Source of the DNA: Pseudomonas karstica
Lineage (GTDB): Bacteria > Pseudomonadota > Gammaproteobacteria > Pseudomonadales > Pseudomonadaceae
Direction: 5' to 3'
DNA: 64,000 nt
Assembly (NCBI RefSeq): GCF_009707515.1
Contig: NZ_WLYI01000026.1
Location: 34,416 to 98,415, forward strand
Shown: positions 52,609 to 61,248 of the stretch, piece after piece
How positions within the stretch are numbered: position 1 is the first letter of the stretch
Layout of the letters: each line of letters begins with the position of its first letter
Notes under the pieces: generated by a model
Databases searched by the model: none
Seen by the model: only the letters and a program-made list of their open reading frames with translations
Told to the model about the DNA's origin: nothing
Made by a program: the position numbers and the translations under genes

Positions 52609-54486
52609 ATGACGTCTAGGAAAACCCTGGGAGCGACGATTATCGTCCTCTCCCTGTTGTTCACCGCTTTCCAGGTCTACACAGCCAGCACTGGCTTGAT
52701 GACTGCGTTGCTCCAGCGCAGTGTCCACCTGTCTTTCGTACTGGCGTTGGTGTTTTTGTTCTTCCCGGCATTCAAGGATTCGAAAAGCACCTTCCTGATT
52801 GATATTCCTTTGGTGCTGGCCGCTCTTGTCAGCGGCATCTACCTGTATTTTTCCTTCGATGACCTGGTCTATCGCATCGGTGATCCGACAGGTATGGATC
52901 TAATCATTGGCTGCGTGACATTAGCCGTATTGCTTGAGGCAACCCGCCGCACCGTCGGCTGGGTGATGACCTTGCTGGCTCTGATTGCCCTGCTTTACAG
53001 CTATTTCGGTCGTTACCTGCCCGAGCCGTTTGGCCATTCCGGTCGTGATGTGGAGCGCATTGTCACTCAGATGTTCTACTCCACTGAGGGTATCTACGGC
53101 GTACCGTTGGGCGTGGCGGCGACCTACGTGTTTCTGTTCATCCTGTTCGGCTCCTTCATGGAAAAGTGCGGGGTGGGCAACATTTTCATCAACCTGGCCA
53201 ACGCCTTCGCCGGCAAATACCAGGGTGGCCCGGCTAAAGTGGGCATCATTGCTACCATGACGGTTGGCATGGTGTCCGGCAGTCCTGTATCGGATGCGGC
53301 GACCACCGGCGCCTTCACCATTCCGATGATGAAACGGGTGGGCTACAAGGCGCGTACAGCGGCGGCGATTGAGGCGGTAGGCGCGTCCGGCGCGTCGCTG
53401 ATGCCGCCGGTGATGGGTGCCGGTGCTTTCGTGATGGCGGACATGACTGGCGTGCCCTACAGCCAGATCATCCTGCACGCGATTATTCCTGCGCTACTGT
53501 TCTATGCAGCCTTGATGTTTGTGGTCGGCAACGAAGCGCGTAAAGACAACCTGAAATCACTTCCCGCCGATGAAATACCAGGTAAGCGCGACGCATTGAT
53601 GAAGAGTCTGCGTTTGTTGATTCCGCTGAGCGTGCTGATCATTTCGCTTGCGGTGTTGCAGGTGTCGCCGTTGCGCGCAGCGTTATTCGCTACTGCCGTG
53701 ATCCTGGTCACGACGCTGGTCTACAACTTCTTCAAACCCGAACTTAAAGTGCCGATGATGCATCTCGTAGAGGCATTGATCGAAACCCCGAGGAAAGTGC
53801 TCGTGGTCTCGGTAGCCTGTGCCACGGCGGGTATCATCATCGGCATGCTGGGTATGACGGGGCTGGGCCTCAAATTGTCGGACATCTTGATGTCGGCGTC
53901 TCACGGTTATCTGCCGCTGGCACTGCTGTTTGCGATGGTTATTTCCATTGTTCTGGGCATGGGATTGCCGCCGACTGCCGCTTATATCGTGATGGCCGTG
54001 ACGGCTGCGCCGTTCCTTGTACAGATGGGTGTTCCGCTGATCGTGGCGCACTTCTTCGTATTCATTTATTGCTGCTACGCACCGATCACACCACCTGTGG
54101 CATTGGCGGCGTTCACCACGGCGGGCATCGCTGGGTGCGATCCGTTCAAGGCCGGGCTTGAAGCGTTCCGTATCAGCTTGACCGGTTTTGTCCTTCCCGT
54201 GATGGTGGTCTACAACAATGCGCTGCTGGGTATGGGCGAATGGCATCAAATTATCGCGGCCGCCATCCTGGCGCTGTTCGCGGTGTGGATGATGTCCATT
54301 GCGCTGGTTGGATGGTATCAACGCCATGTGAACGTCGCCTGGCGATTGCTGCTCGCATCTGCTGCGATGTGCTGTCTGGTGCCTATGCTGTGGGCGAACA
54401 TGATTGCGCTGGGAGTGTTGGCGATCTTCGCCCTGACCCAGACTTCGCTGCTGAAACGGGGCCAGCCGGTCGCTAACCTCACCTGA
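52609..54486 (+). CDS. fused TRAP transporter permease (4TM-12TM)
   Basis: A 625-residue membrane protein joining the small DctQ-like and large DctM-like subunits, as is usual for TAXI-type TRAP systems. Conserved large-subunit segments include GMVSGSPVSDAATTGAFTIP, IEAVGASGASLMPPVMGAGAF and MVISIVLGMGLPPTAAY. The ATG at 52609 follows AGAGGAAA. It imports the TAXI substrate with sodium or proton coupling; a strong hairpin follows. Confidence 0.93.
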   Translation: MTSRKTLGATIIVLSLLFTAFQVYTASTGLMTALLQRSVHLSFVLALVFLFFPAFKDSKSTFLIDIPLVLAALVSGIYLYFSFDDLVYRIGDPTGMDLIIGCVTLAVLLEATRRTVGWVMTLLALIALLYSYFGRYLPEPFGHSGRDVERIVTQMFYSTEGIYGVPLGVAATYVFLFILFGSFMEKCGVGNIFINLANAFAGKYQGGPAKVGIIATMTVGMVSGSPVSDAATTGAFTIPMMKRVGYKARTAAAIEAVGASGASLMPPVMGAGAFVMADMTGVPYSQIILHAIIPALLFYAALMFVVGNEARKDNLKSLPADEIPGKRDALMKSLRLLIPLSVLIISLAVLQVSPLRAALFATAVILVTTLVYNFFKPELKVPMMHLVEALIETPRKVLVVSVACATAGIIIGMLGMTGLGLKLSDILMSASHGYLPLALLFAMVISIVLGMGLPPTAAYIVMAVTAAPFLVQMGVPLIVAHFFVFIYCCYAPITPPVALAAFTTAGIAGCDPFKAGLEAFRISLTGFVLPVMVVYNNALLGMGEWHQIIAAAILALFAVWMMSIALVGWYQRHVNVAWRLLLASAAMCCLVPMLWANMIALGVLAIFALTQTSLLKRGQPVANLT

Positions 54487-54503
54487 TGTTCCGTCCCGCC
54501 AGC

Positions 54504-54527
54504 GGAAAGCCTGTGTACAGGCTTTCC
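54504..54527 (+). terminator. perfect hairpin after the TRAP permease
   Basis: A 10-bp perfect stem (GGAAAGCCTG / CAGGCTTTCC) with a TGTA loop starts 18 bases after the stop. There is no T-tract, so it may be a processing or stabilising structure rather than a classical terminator. Confidence 0.5.
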
Positions 54528-54617
54528 GTGACTCGGGGCGGCGGCTTTTAGGTAGCAGCGTCAAGCAGCTGTTATGGCGTAGGCTTGCTGCAATTAACCG
54601 AGCAAAGGCTACCTGTC

Positions 54618-55532
54618 ATGTCCAATACACCCCCTCTGAATGCGCTGCGTGTGTTCGAGTCTGTTGCTCGCCTCAAGAGCTTTTCCAAAGCTGCAGAGGA
54701 GCTGCATGTCAGTCAGTCGGCAGTGAGTCGTCAAATCAGTTTGCTGGAGGGTTACCTGGAGGTGCAGTTCTTCCATCGGGATCGCACGGGTATCCGCCTG
54801 ACCGAACTCGGCCAACAGTACTTCGAGGGCATACAGCCTGCGTTCGAGCGGATTGCCGACGCTACTCGCGGCTTGACCGCACATTTGGAAGACGAACCCT
54901 TGCGCATCCGCGTTTACTCGACGTTTGCGGCCCGCTGGCTTATGCACCGGCTACCCAGGCTGAATAAAGCTCATCCACACTTGCGAATTCGCATTACCAC
55001 GGCGATCGCTCCCGTGGATTTCACCAGCGAGCGCGTTGATGCCGCTATCCAGCTCGGTGACGGAGAGTGGGAGGGTTTGCATTCCGACTTCCTGTTCGTG
55101 GACGAATTGCGTCCAGTCTGCCGGCCGAAGCTGGTCTCCGGCCTGCCCACCAGCCGAACCCCCGAGCAAGTCTTCAAACATCGCCTGATCCACTCCTATT
55201 ATCGCAAGCAGGACTGGTCCGACTGGTTTGCTTCGGCCGGTATCGAATACAGCATGGAGCAAGACCCTTTCATGCTGCCGAGCTCTCTGCTGGCCTATCA
55301 GGCGGCGCACGATGGTCTCGGTATCGCCATAGCGCAGACGCGCATGGTGGAGCAGGAGTTGCGCTCCGGCACGCTTATTTATTTCTGTGAACACACCTTT
55401 ACCCGTGGTCTGGGCTACTACCTCGTTAGCCAGCCGAACTCACCTCGAGAAAGCAAGATCGCCTGCTTCCGGGACTGGCTGATGGAAGAAATCGGCTCAA
55501 AGCTTTTACCGGGGCAACAACCCAATCCGTAA
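54618..55532 (+). CDS. LysR family transcriptional regulator
   Basis: A 304-residue GcvA-like LysR protein: an N-terminal helix-turn-helix (LNALRVFESVARLKSFSKAA, HVSQSAVSRQIS) and a substrate-binding domain. It follows the TRAP operon and precedes the PrpD gene by 13 bases, so it may share a transcript with PrpD. By its place it is the most likely regulator of the whole catabolic island, and its coinducer is probably the substrate or an acyl-CoA. Confidence 0.92.
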   Translation: MSNTPPLNALRVFESVARLKSFSKAAEELHVSQSAVSRQISLLEGYLEVQFFHRDRTGIRLTELGQQYFEGIQPAFERIADATRGLTAHLEDEPLRIRVYSTFAARWLMHRLPRLNKAHPHLRIRITTAIAPVDFTSERVDAAIQLGDGEWEGLHSDFLFVDELRPVCRPKLVSGLPTSRTPEQVFKHRLIHSYYRKQDWSDWFASAGIEYSMEQDPFMLPSSLLAYQAAHDGLGIAIAQTRMVEQELRSGTLIYFCEHTFTRGLGYYLVSQPNSPRESKIACFRDWLMEEIGSKLLPGQQPNP

Positions 55533-55545
55533 CGAAAGGTATCCC

Positions 55546-56904
55546 ATGGCAACACTAATAGAGCAATTGGCAGACTACAGCGTCCATGAGGCGAACTCGA
55601 CGTTGCGCGGCGATGTACAGCACCATGCCAAGCGTGCGGTACTCGACTGGTTCGCTGCGTTGTACCCAGGCACGCGTGAACCGGTCGCCGAGCGACTCGC
55701 CCAGTCCTACGCCGATGAGCGTGGCACTGGCCGCAGCAGCCTTCCCGGTTACGGTGCCACGGCTCTGCCGACGACAGCGGCGTGGATCAATGGCACCTCA
55801 TCGCATGCTGTCGAGTTCGACGACATTTTCAAGGATGCGATCTATCACCCCGGCGTGCCGACAATATCGGCGGCGTTGGCTATGGGGGAGCACATCGGTG
55901 CCAGCGGCGGGGAGTTCCTTCGTGCCGTGGTGGTGGGTTACGAAATATCCACCCGCATCGGTGCGGCGGTCCAGCCGTCCCATTACCATTTTTTCCATAC
56001 CACCGGCACCATAGGCTGCTTCGCCAGCGCCGCCGCTGCGGCTTTCCTGTTGGCACCCAAGGATCGTCAGGTCATGGCCCATGCCCTGGCAACGGCTGGA
56101 TCGTTTGCCGCCGGCCTGCAGCAGGCGTTCCGTTCTGACTCGATGACCAAAGCCCTGCATGGCGGCCACGCTGCGTCGGCGGGTATCACCGCTGCGCGAG
56201 CAGCGGCCAGCGGTGTCACCGGCGCACTGGATATCCTTGAAGGCGAGGTTGGCTTCGGTGCGGCCATGAGTACCAATCCACAATGGCACAAGGTGACCGA
56301 GGGTCTTGGCAGCAGCTACAACATTACTCGCATCACGCAGAAGACCCATTGCTGCTGCGGCCACACCTTCGCGGCCATCGACGCTGTGCAGCTCTTGCGC
56401 GAACAGTTGTCGCAAACCGAGCGCGACCAAGTGGTGCGCATTGAAGTGGACACCTACAAGACCGCACTCGACGTGACCGGCAACTACGCGCCGGTTTCCG
56501 CCTACCAGGCCAAGTTCAGCATGCCTTACGTGCTGGTGCAGGCGCTGCGTTACGGCAGCGTGCGTCTTGAGGCCTTTTGCGCTGAACGCCTGGCCGAGCC
56601 CGCGAGCCTTTTGATGATGCAAAAGGTGGTGATGAATGCCTGCCCTGAGTTGACCCGCCAATTCCCGTTGGCCCGTGCAGCGCGGGTGCGTCTGGTACTG
56701 CAGGATGGCCGCGTGCTGGAACACTTTTCGCCTTTTCGCAAGGGTGATCCGGAAGCGCCATTGACCGATCTGGAGCTGGAGCAAAAATTCGCTGAACTGG
56801 TCACTCCGGTCATTGGCTGCGACGCCACGCGTTGGCTCGGGAGCCAGGTCTGGAAATTGGAAGAGCTACAGCTGTCGGACCTGAACTTGGTCTCTTTGGG
56901 CTGA
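55546..56904 (+). CDS. MmgE/PrpD family protein
   Basis: A 452-residue member of the MmgE/PrpD family, which includes 2-methylcitrate dehydratase and cis-aconitate decarboxylase. The family segments HAVEFDDIFKDAIYHPG, GGHAASAGI and a CCC-containing KTHCCCGHTF are visible. No prpB or prpC is nearby, so methylcitrate is unlikely; a related dehydration, decarboxylation or isomerisation of a carboxylic acid is more plausible. It directly follows the LysR gene. Confidence 0.9.
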   Translation: MATLIEQLADYSVHEANSTLRGDVQHHAKRAVLDWFAALYPGTREPVAERLAQSYADERGTGRSSLPGYGATALPTTAAWINGTSSHAVEFDDIFKDAIYHPGVPTISAALAMGEHIGASGGEFLRAVVVGYEISTRIGAAVQPSHYHFFHTTGTIGCFASAAAAAFLLAPKDRQVMAHALATAGSFAAGLQQAFRSDSMTKALHGGHAASAGITAARAAASGVTGALDILEGEVGFGAAMSTNPQWHKVTEGLGSSYNITRITQKTHCCCGHTFAAIDAVQLLREQLSQTERDQVVRIEVDTYKTALDVTGNYAPVSAYQAKFSMPYVLVQALRYGSVRLEAFCAERLAEPASLLMMQKVVMNACPELTRQFPLARAARVRLVLQDGRVLEHFSPFRKGDPEAPLTDLELEQKFAELVTPVIGCDATRWLGSQVWKLEELQLSDLNLVSLG

Positions 56905-56911
56905 TAGGTGG

Positions 56912-56941
56912 GGCCACCGGATGCGCTCCGGTGGTCTTTCT
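56912..56941 (+). terminator. hairpin after the MmgE/PrpD gene
   Basis: A short GC stem (CCACCGG / CCGGTGG) with a 7-base loop, then TCTTTCT. It lies ten bases after the gene stop. Confidence 0.6.
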
Positions 56942-57030
56942 GAAGCGCTAACCCCCGCAATGCTCCAGGCGAGTGATGGGGCTACCTCGGTGACGTGCGG
57001 CCCATTCGATTCGCAGAGACAGCAAGGCCC

Positions 57031-57054
57031 CGAGCAGTCTCCTGCACGGGGCCT
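57031..57054 (-). terminator. hairpin after the fused hydratase/dehydrogenase gene
   Basis: A GC-rich stem (AGGCCCCG / CGGGGCCT) lies about 20 bases beyond the minus-strand stop, followed by a weak TTGCTGTCT stretch. Confidence 0.5.
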
Positions 57055-57074
57055 GGCTGTTCAATGAAGCGTGT

Positions 57075-59147
57075 TCAGGCGGTGGAAGCCCCCTGTTGCA
57101 GGGCATCCAGGTGATGGAACATCGCCAGGTCACCTTTTACGAAGCCAGGTCCGCTGGTGCTGGCCATCGTTTCCAGGCGGGCCATGAGATTGCTCAGCGA
57201 CTGACGGGCGGCCCAGAACGAGGGGCCACCTTCCCACTTAGGAAAACCGAAGCCATTGATCATGACCAGGTCAATGTCGCTGGAGCGAGTGGTGACACCC
57301 TCGGCCAGCAGCAGTGCAGCTTCGTTGGCCATCGTCAGCAATGCGCGGTCGACAATATTGTCACGGCTGAAGGCGCGGCGCTCAATGCCCTTGCGCATGG
57401 ACTCCTGGACGATAAGGTCGCTCACACTTGGATCTTCGCTGCGGCGCCCTTGCTCGTCATAAAGGTAATACCCCGAACCGGTCTTGCGCCCGAAGTGGCC
57501 TTTCTCGCATAGCAGGTCGGGGATGTCCACGTAGCGTGCGTTGCCATCGCGCAGAGGCGAGCGTGCCTGACGCATGCGCCAAGCGATGTCGAGACCGGAC
57601 ATGTCGGCAACGGCGAAGGGGCCCATCGCCATCCCGAAGGACTCCATGGCGGCGTCGATTTGCGCCGGCAGCGCGCCTTCTTCCAGCATCAACTCACACT
57701 CACGGCGGTAGGCTGCGTAAATGCGGTTACCGATGAAACCGAAAGCGTTGTTGGCAAGGATCGGCAGTTTACCCAGGCGGCGTACCACCGCAAAGCCGGT
57801 GCTCAGGGCTTCCGCCGCGGTGTACATGCCGCGCACTACTTCCACCAGGCGCATGACGTTGGCCGGGCTGAAGAAGTGTAAGCCGATGACCCGCTGAGGG
57901 TACTTGGCCACCTCGGCGATCTGGTCCACGTCCAGATAGGAGGTGTTGGTGGCGAAAATGGCGTCCTTGTCCATCAACGGTTCGATTTGACGCAGCAGGT
58001 TGCGCTTGACGGTGAGGTCTTCGAAGACCGCTTCAATAACCAGATGCACCGAGGCAATGTGCGCCCAGTCCGTGCTGGCGTGCAGGCGGCTCAGTTCGGT
58101 GTCTGCCTGGGCCTGGCTAATACGGCCCGCCTTGACCCGGCGCATGTACTCGCCGGCAATGCGCTCCTGACCACGGCGCAGGGCCGCTTCATCCTGTTCC
58201 AACAGCACCACGTCGAGACCGGCCTGAAGGATGGCCAGGGAAATACCACTGCCCATGGTGCCAGCGCCGATGACGGCTACTCGGCTGACGGGCTGGGGCT
58301 CGACATTTTTCAGCTCCACACGCTTTGCCGACTGGCGCTCAGCGAAGAACAGGTGACGCAATGCCAACGCTTCATTCGACATCCGCAGCTGCTGGAAGAC
58401 CTCGCGCTCAGAGGTCAGGGCCAGGTCTATCGGCTGGTTGGCAGCGTTCAGCACGGCATCGATAGCCAGCCTGACCTGCGGGCGGTTCTTGCCCGCCTTG
58501 AGGGCCTTGGCACTGACAAGCTCGATCTGGCTCGCGTCGCAGGGTTGGGGATGGCGGTCGCGAACCCGGCATTTTCCATTCATGTTACGTACGTAGTTGG
58601 CCGCGAAACTGGCCAGGTCGCCTTCTGCAATGGCATCGATCATCCCAAGCGCGAGGGCATCGGCAGTTGAGACACGGGTGCCCGCGCAGATCAGCTCGAT
58701 CGCCTTGGGAATGCCGGTCAGGCGCGGAAGGCGTTGGGTGCCGCCCGCGCCCGGTATCATGCCCAGGGTCACTTCGGGCAAGCCGAGCAAGCTGCCTTCG
58801 CAAGCGACGCGGGCGTCGCAGCCCAAGGCCAGTTCGAAACCGCCGCCCAGCGCCGCCCCGTGAATCGCGGCGATGATTGGCTTGGAGCATTGCTCAATGG
58901 CGCTGATGACTTCTGGCAACTGCGGATTTTCCAGGGGCTTGCCGAACTCGCTGAGATCGGAGCCTGCAATGAACATCTTGCCGGCGCCAATCAAGACCGC
59001 GCCGATCAGGTCCGAGCTGTCCTCGACCTGCTTGATCGCCTCGAGCAGGCCCTGGCGGACCCCCAGCGACCCGGCGTTGACCGGAGGATTGTTGATATAA
59101 ACCAGCGCGACGTTGCCGTCACGCTCAAGGGTGATGAGCGTGTTCAT
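57075..59147 (-). CDS. fused enoyl-CoA hydratase/3-hydroxyacyl-CoA dehydrogenase
   Basis: A 690-residue bifunctional beta-oxidation enzyme. The N-terminal crotonase domain has the oxyanion region GAALGGGFE with Glu105 and LPE with Glu125, both catalytic positions. The dehydrogenase part has the NAD motif GAGTMG (294-299) and the catalytic His in GLHFFSPANV. The domain order matches FadJ- and peroxisomal-type proteins but at 690 residues it is shorter. The ATG at 59147 follows AGGAGAAGCCC. It is the last gene of the minus-strand operon, 10 bases after the synthetase. Confidence 0.93.
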   Translation of the reverse strand: MNTLITLERDGNVALVYINNPPVNAGSLGVRQGLLEAIKQVEDSSDLIGAVLIGAGKMFIAGSDLSEFGKPLENPQLPEVISAIEQCSKPIIAAIHGAALGGGFELALGCDARVACEGSLLGLPEVTLGMIPGAGGTQRLPRLTGIPKAIELICAGTRVSTADALALGMIDAIAEGDLASFAANYVRNMNGKCRVRDRHPQPCDASQIELVSAKALKAGKNRPQVRLAIDAVLNAANQPIDLALTSEREVFQQLRMSNEALALRHLFFAERQSAKRVELKNVEPQPVSRVAVIGAGTMGSGISLAILQAGLDVVLLEQDEAALRRGQERIAGEYMRRVKAGRISQAQADTELSRLHASTDWAHIASVHLVIEAVFEDLTVKRNLLRQIEPLMDKDAIFATNTSYLDVDQIAEVAKYPQRVIGLHFFSPANVMRLVEVVRGMYTAAEALSTGFAVVRRLGKLPILANNAFGFIGNRIYAAYRRECELMLEEGALPAQIDAAMESFGMAMGPFAVADMSGLDIAWRMRQARSPLRDGNARYVDIPDLLCEKGHFGRKTGSGYYLYDEQGRRSEDPSVSDLIVQESMRKGIERRAFSRDNIVDRALLTMANEAALLLAEGVTTRSSDIDLVMINGFGFPKWEGGPSFWAARQSLSNLMARLETMASTSGPGFVKGDLAMFHHLDALQQGASTA

Positions 59148-59157
59148 GGGCTTCTCC

Positions 59158-61248
59158 TCAGGCAGTCCTGACCAATGCATCGACCGCGACCACACCCTCG
59201 CCTTTGGCTTTCACCAGCAGTGGGTTCATCTCGGCCTCCAGCACCTGGCAATCCTGTTGCAAGGCCAGTTGGGAAAATGCGCTCACGGCCTGGGCAACGG
59301 CTTCCAGGTCACCTTCCTGACGGCCGCGATAGCCGGCAAGTGCTTTCAATGCCTTTACTTCACCCACCATCTCACGTGCCTGTTCGACGCTGACCGGGGC
59401 CAGGCGCATGGCGCGGTCGCAGTAGATTTCAGTGAGAATGCCACCGGCCGCCAGCATCACCAGCGGACCGACATCGGGGTCGCGGCGGTAGCCTACCAAT
59501 ACTTCACCCAGGCCCTTGCCCATGGCTTGAACCAGGACTTTGTCCACGGTCAAATGCGGCAAATGGGTGGCAACGTTGTCGATGATGCGGCGCATGGCTT
59601 CTGCCAGTTGCGCGGCATCATGTACGGGCAGCACCACGCCTCCGACATCGGTCTTGTGGGCGATGTCCGCATGCAGCACTTTGACCACCACGGGATAGTC
59701 GAAGGGCAGGTCGGGCAATGGTTGGTTTACATCCAGCACGGCATACGCCGCATGGGGCACACCCAATGGCGCAATCATTGCGTAGGCGTCCGCCTCGTTG
59801 AGCATGCGCTCGCCTTGCGGTGCCGCAGGTGCAGGGGCTGGTTCGCTGGGGTTGCGGCGGGCGAAACAGGCGGCGATGACGTCACCACAGGCTTCCGGGG
59901 TACGGAAGCATGGGACACCTGCTTCAGTCAGTAACTGCAAGGCGGAAGCTGCTTCCGGGACCACGAAACAGGCCAGGGGCTTGTCGCTGAAACCAAACGA
60001 GTCGACCACCGGTTTAACCGCCAGATCCGGGTTGTAGCGCGCCGAGGAGCCGACAGTGGCCACCACCATGTCGAACTCCGGTGCGGTCAGCAAGACCTCG
60101 ATGGCCGCTTTCATCACGTCATACTTGGTGCCGGCCAGCGTGAGGTCGACAATGCCGCCGTGGTTCACCACGATGCCGCGCTCAGCCAGGCGAGCCAGGG
60201 TTGCGTCGGTGGGTGGTACCACCGAGACTCCGCGTATGCCGAGTTGATCGACAGCCATGGCAGCGCCGCCGCCGGTGGTCGTGACCACGCCGACTGTTGG
60301 TTTTCTGCCCGCCGTGCTGCGCAGGTTTTTCAACGGCAGTTGGGCCAATAACGGCAACGCTTCGAGGAAACCCTCCAGGGTTTCCACTCGGGCTATGCCA
60401 CAGTCACGGAAAAATGTTTCGGCCACCGCGTCTTCGCCGGCCAGTGCTCCCGTATGGGAAACCGCCAGTTCGGCAGCGACGTCGGAGCGGCCTAATTTAT
60501 AAGCCACCACTGGCTTGCCGCGTTTGGCAGCACCCAAGGCGAAACGGCGCATATCTTCGCCGTGGTGCAGTGATTCGAGGAACAGCATGTAGCCGGTGAT
60601 GCTTGGATCATCCAGCGTGCTTTCACAGATCTGCCCGATGCTCAGGTCGGTTTCGCTACCCACCGAGACCAGGCCGGCAAAGCCCACACCCTTGGTGCGC
60701 CCACGAGAGGCCAGGGCACCTAGCATGCTGCCACTGTGCGAGGCGCAAAAGATCCCGCCCACGGGCAGGTCGGGTTCGGCGAAGGCCGCGTTGGCCGTCA
60801 GAACCAACTGTTGATGCAGGTTAACCACGCCGAGACTGGACGGCCCAAGAATGCGTACACCGGTTTGTTCGGCGATCTGGCGCAGGCGCAGTTCACGGGC
60901 GCAACCTTCAGGCCCGGACTCGGAGAAACCGCCGGCCAGGATGGTCGCCACGCGAATGCCCAAGCGTCCGCACTCGGCGACCGCCTCAACGGCCAAATCG
61001 GAGTTGGTCAGAATGAATGCGTGCTCCGGTACTTCCGGCAATGCGCAAAGGGACGGATAGGCCTTCTCGCCCTGAACTTCAGAACGGCTGGGGTTGACGT
61101 TATAGATGGTGCCGGCATAGCCGGCAGCCCTTAGAAAGCGCAGCGGGCGGGATGCTGTTTTGGCAGGGTCATCGGAAATACCCACCAGCGCAATGCTCTT
61201 GGGTCGCAGCAGGGCACTCGCCACATCCTGATCGATCATCTTATGCAT
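59158..61248 (-). CDS. acyl-CoA synthetase of the NDP-forming type
   Basis: A 696-residue fused protein: N-terminal CoA-binding domain (SIALVGISDDPAK), succinyl-CoA-synthetase-like domains with the probable phospho-His265 in SHTGALAGED, and a C-terminal ATP-grasp part (HKTDVGGVVLP). Proteins of this class activate acids with ATP; a pimeloyl-CoA synthetase of Pseudomonas is a known member. The ATG at 61248 follows AAGGGG and overlaps the acyl-CoA dehydrogenase 3' end by eight bases. It probably activates the acid brought in by the TRAP system. Confidence 0.9.
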   Translation of the reverse strand: MHKMIDQDVASALLRPKSIALVGISDDPAKTASRPLRFLRAAGYAGTIYNVNPSRSEVQGEKAYPSLCALPEVPEHAFILTNSDLAVEAVAECGRLGIRVATILAGGFSESGPEGCARELRLRQIAEQTGVRILGPSSLGVVNLHQQLVLTANAAFAEPDLPVGGIFCASHSGSMLGALASRGRTKGVGFAGLVSVGSETDLSIGQICESTLDDPSITGYMLFLESLHHGEDMRRFALGAAKRGKPVVAYKLGRSDVAAELAVSHTGALAGEDAVAETFFRDCGIARVETLEGFLEALPLLAQLPLKNLRSTAGRKPTVGVVTTTGGGAAMAVDQLGIRGVSVVPPTDATLARLAERGIVVNHGGIVDLTLAGTKYDVMKAAIEVLLTAPEFDMVVATVGSSARYNPDLAVKPVVDSFGFSDKPLACFVVPEAASALQLLTEAGVPCFRTPEACGDVIAACFARRNPSEPAPAPAAPQGERMLNEADAYAMIAPLGVPHAAYAVLDVNQPLPDLPFDYPVVVKVLHADIAHKTDVGGVVLPVHDAAQLAEAMRRIIDNVATHLPHLTVDKVLVQAMGKGLGEVLVGYRRDPDVGPLVMLAAGGILTEIYCDRAMRLAPVSVEQAREMVGEVKALKALAGYRGRQEGDLEAVAQAVSAFSQLALQQDCQVLEAEMNPLLVKAKGEGVVAVDALVRTA

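Noticed and set aside
55546..56904. Methylcitrate dehydratase (prpD) as a specific function
   Set aside because: No prpB, prpC, acnD or prpF nearby, and the context is acyl-CoA beta-oxidation, so only the family name is given.
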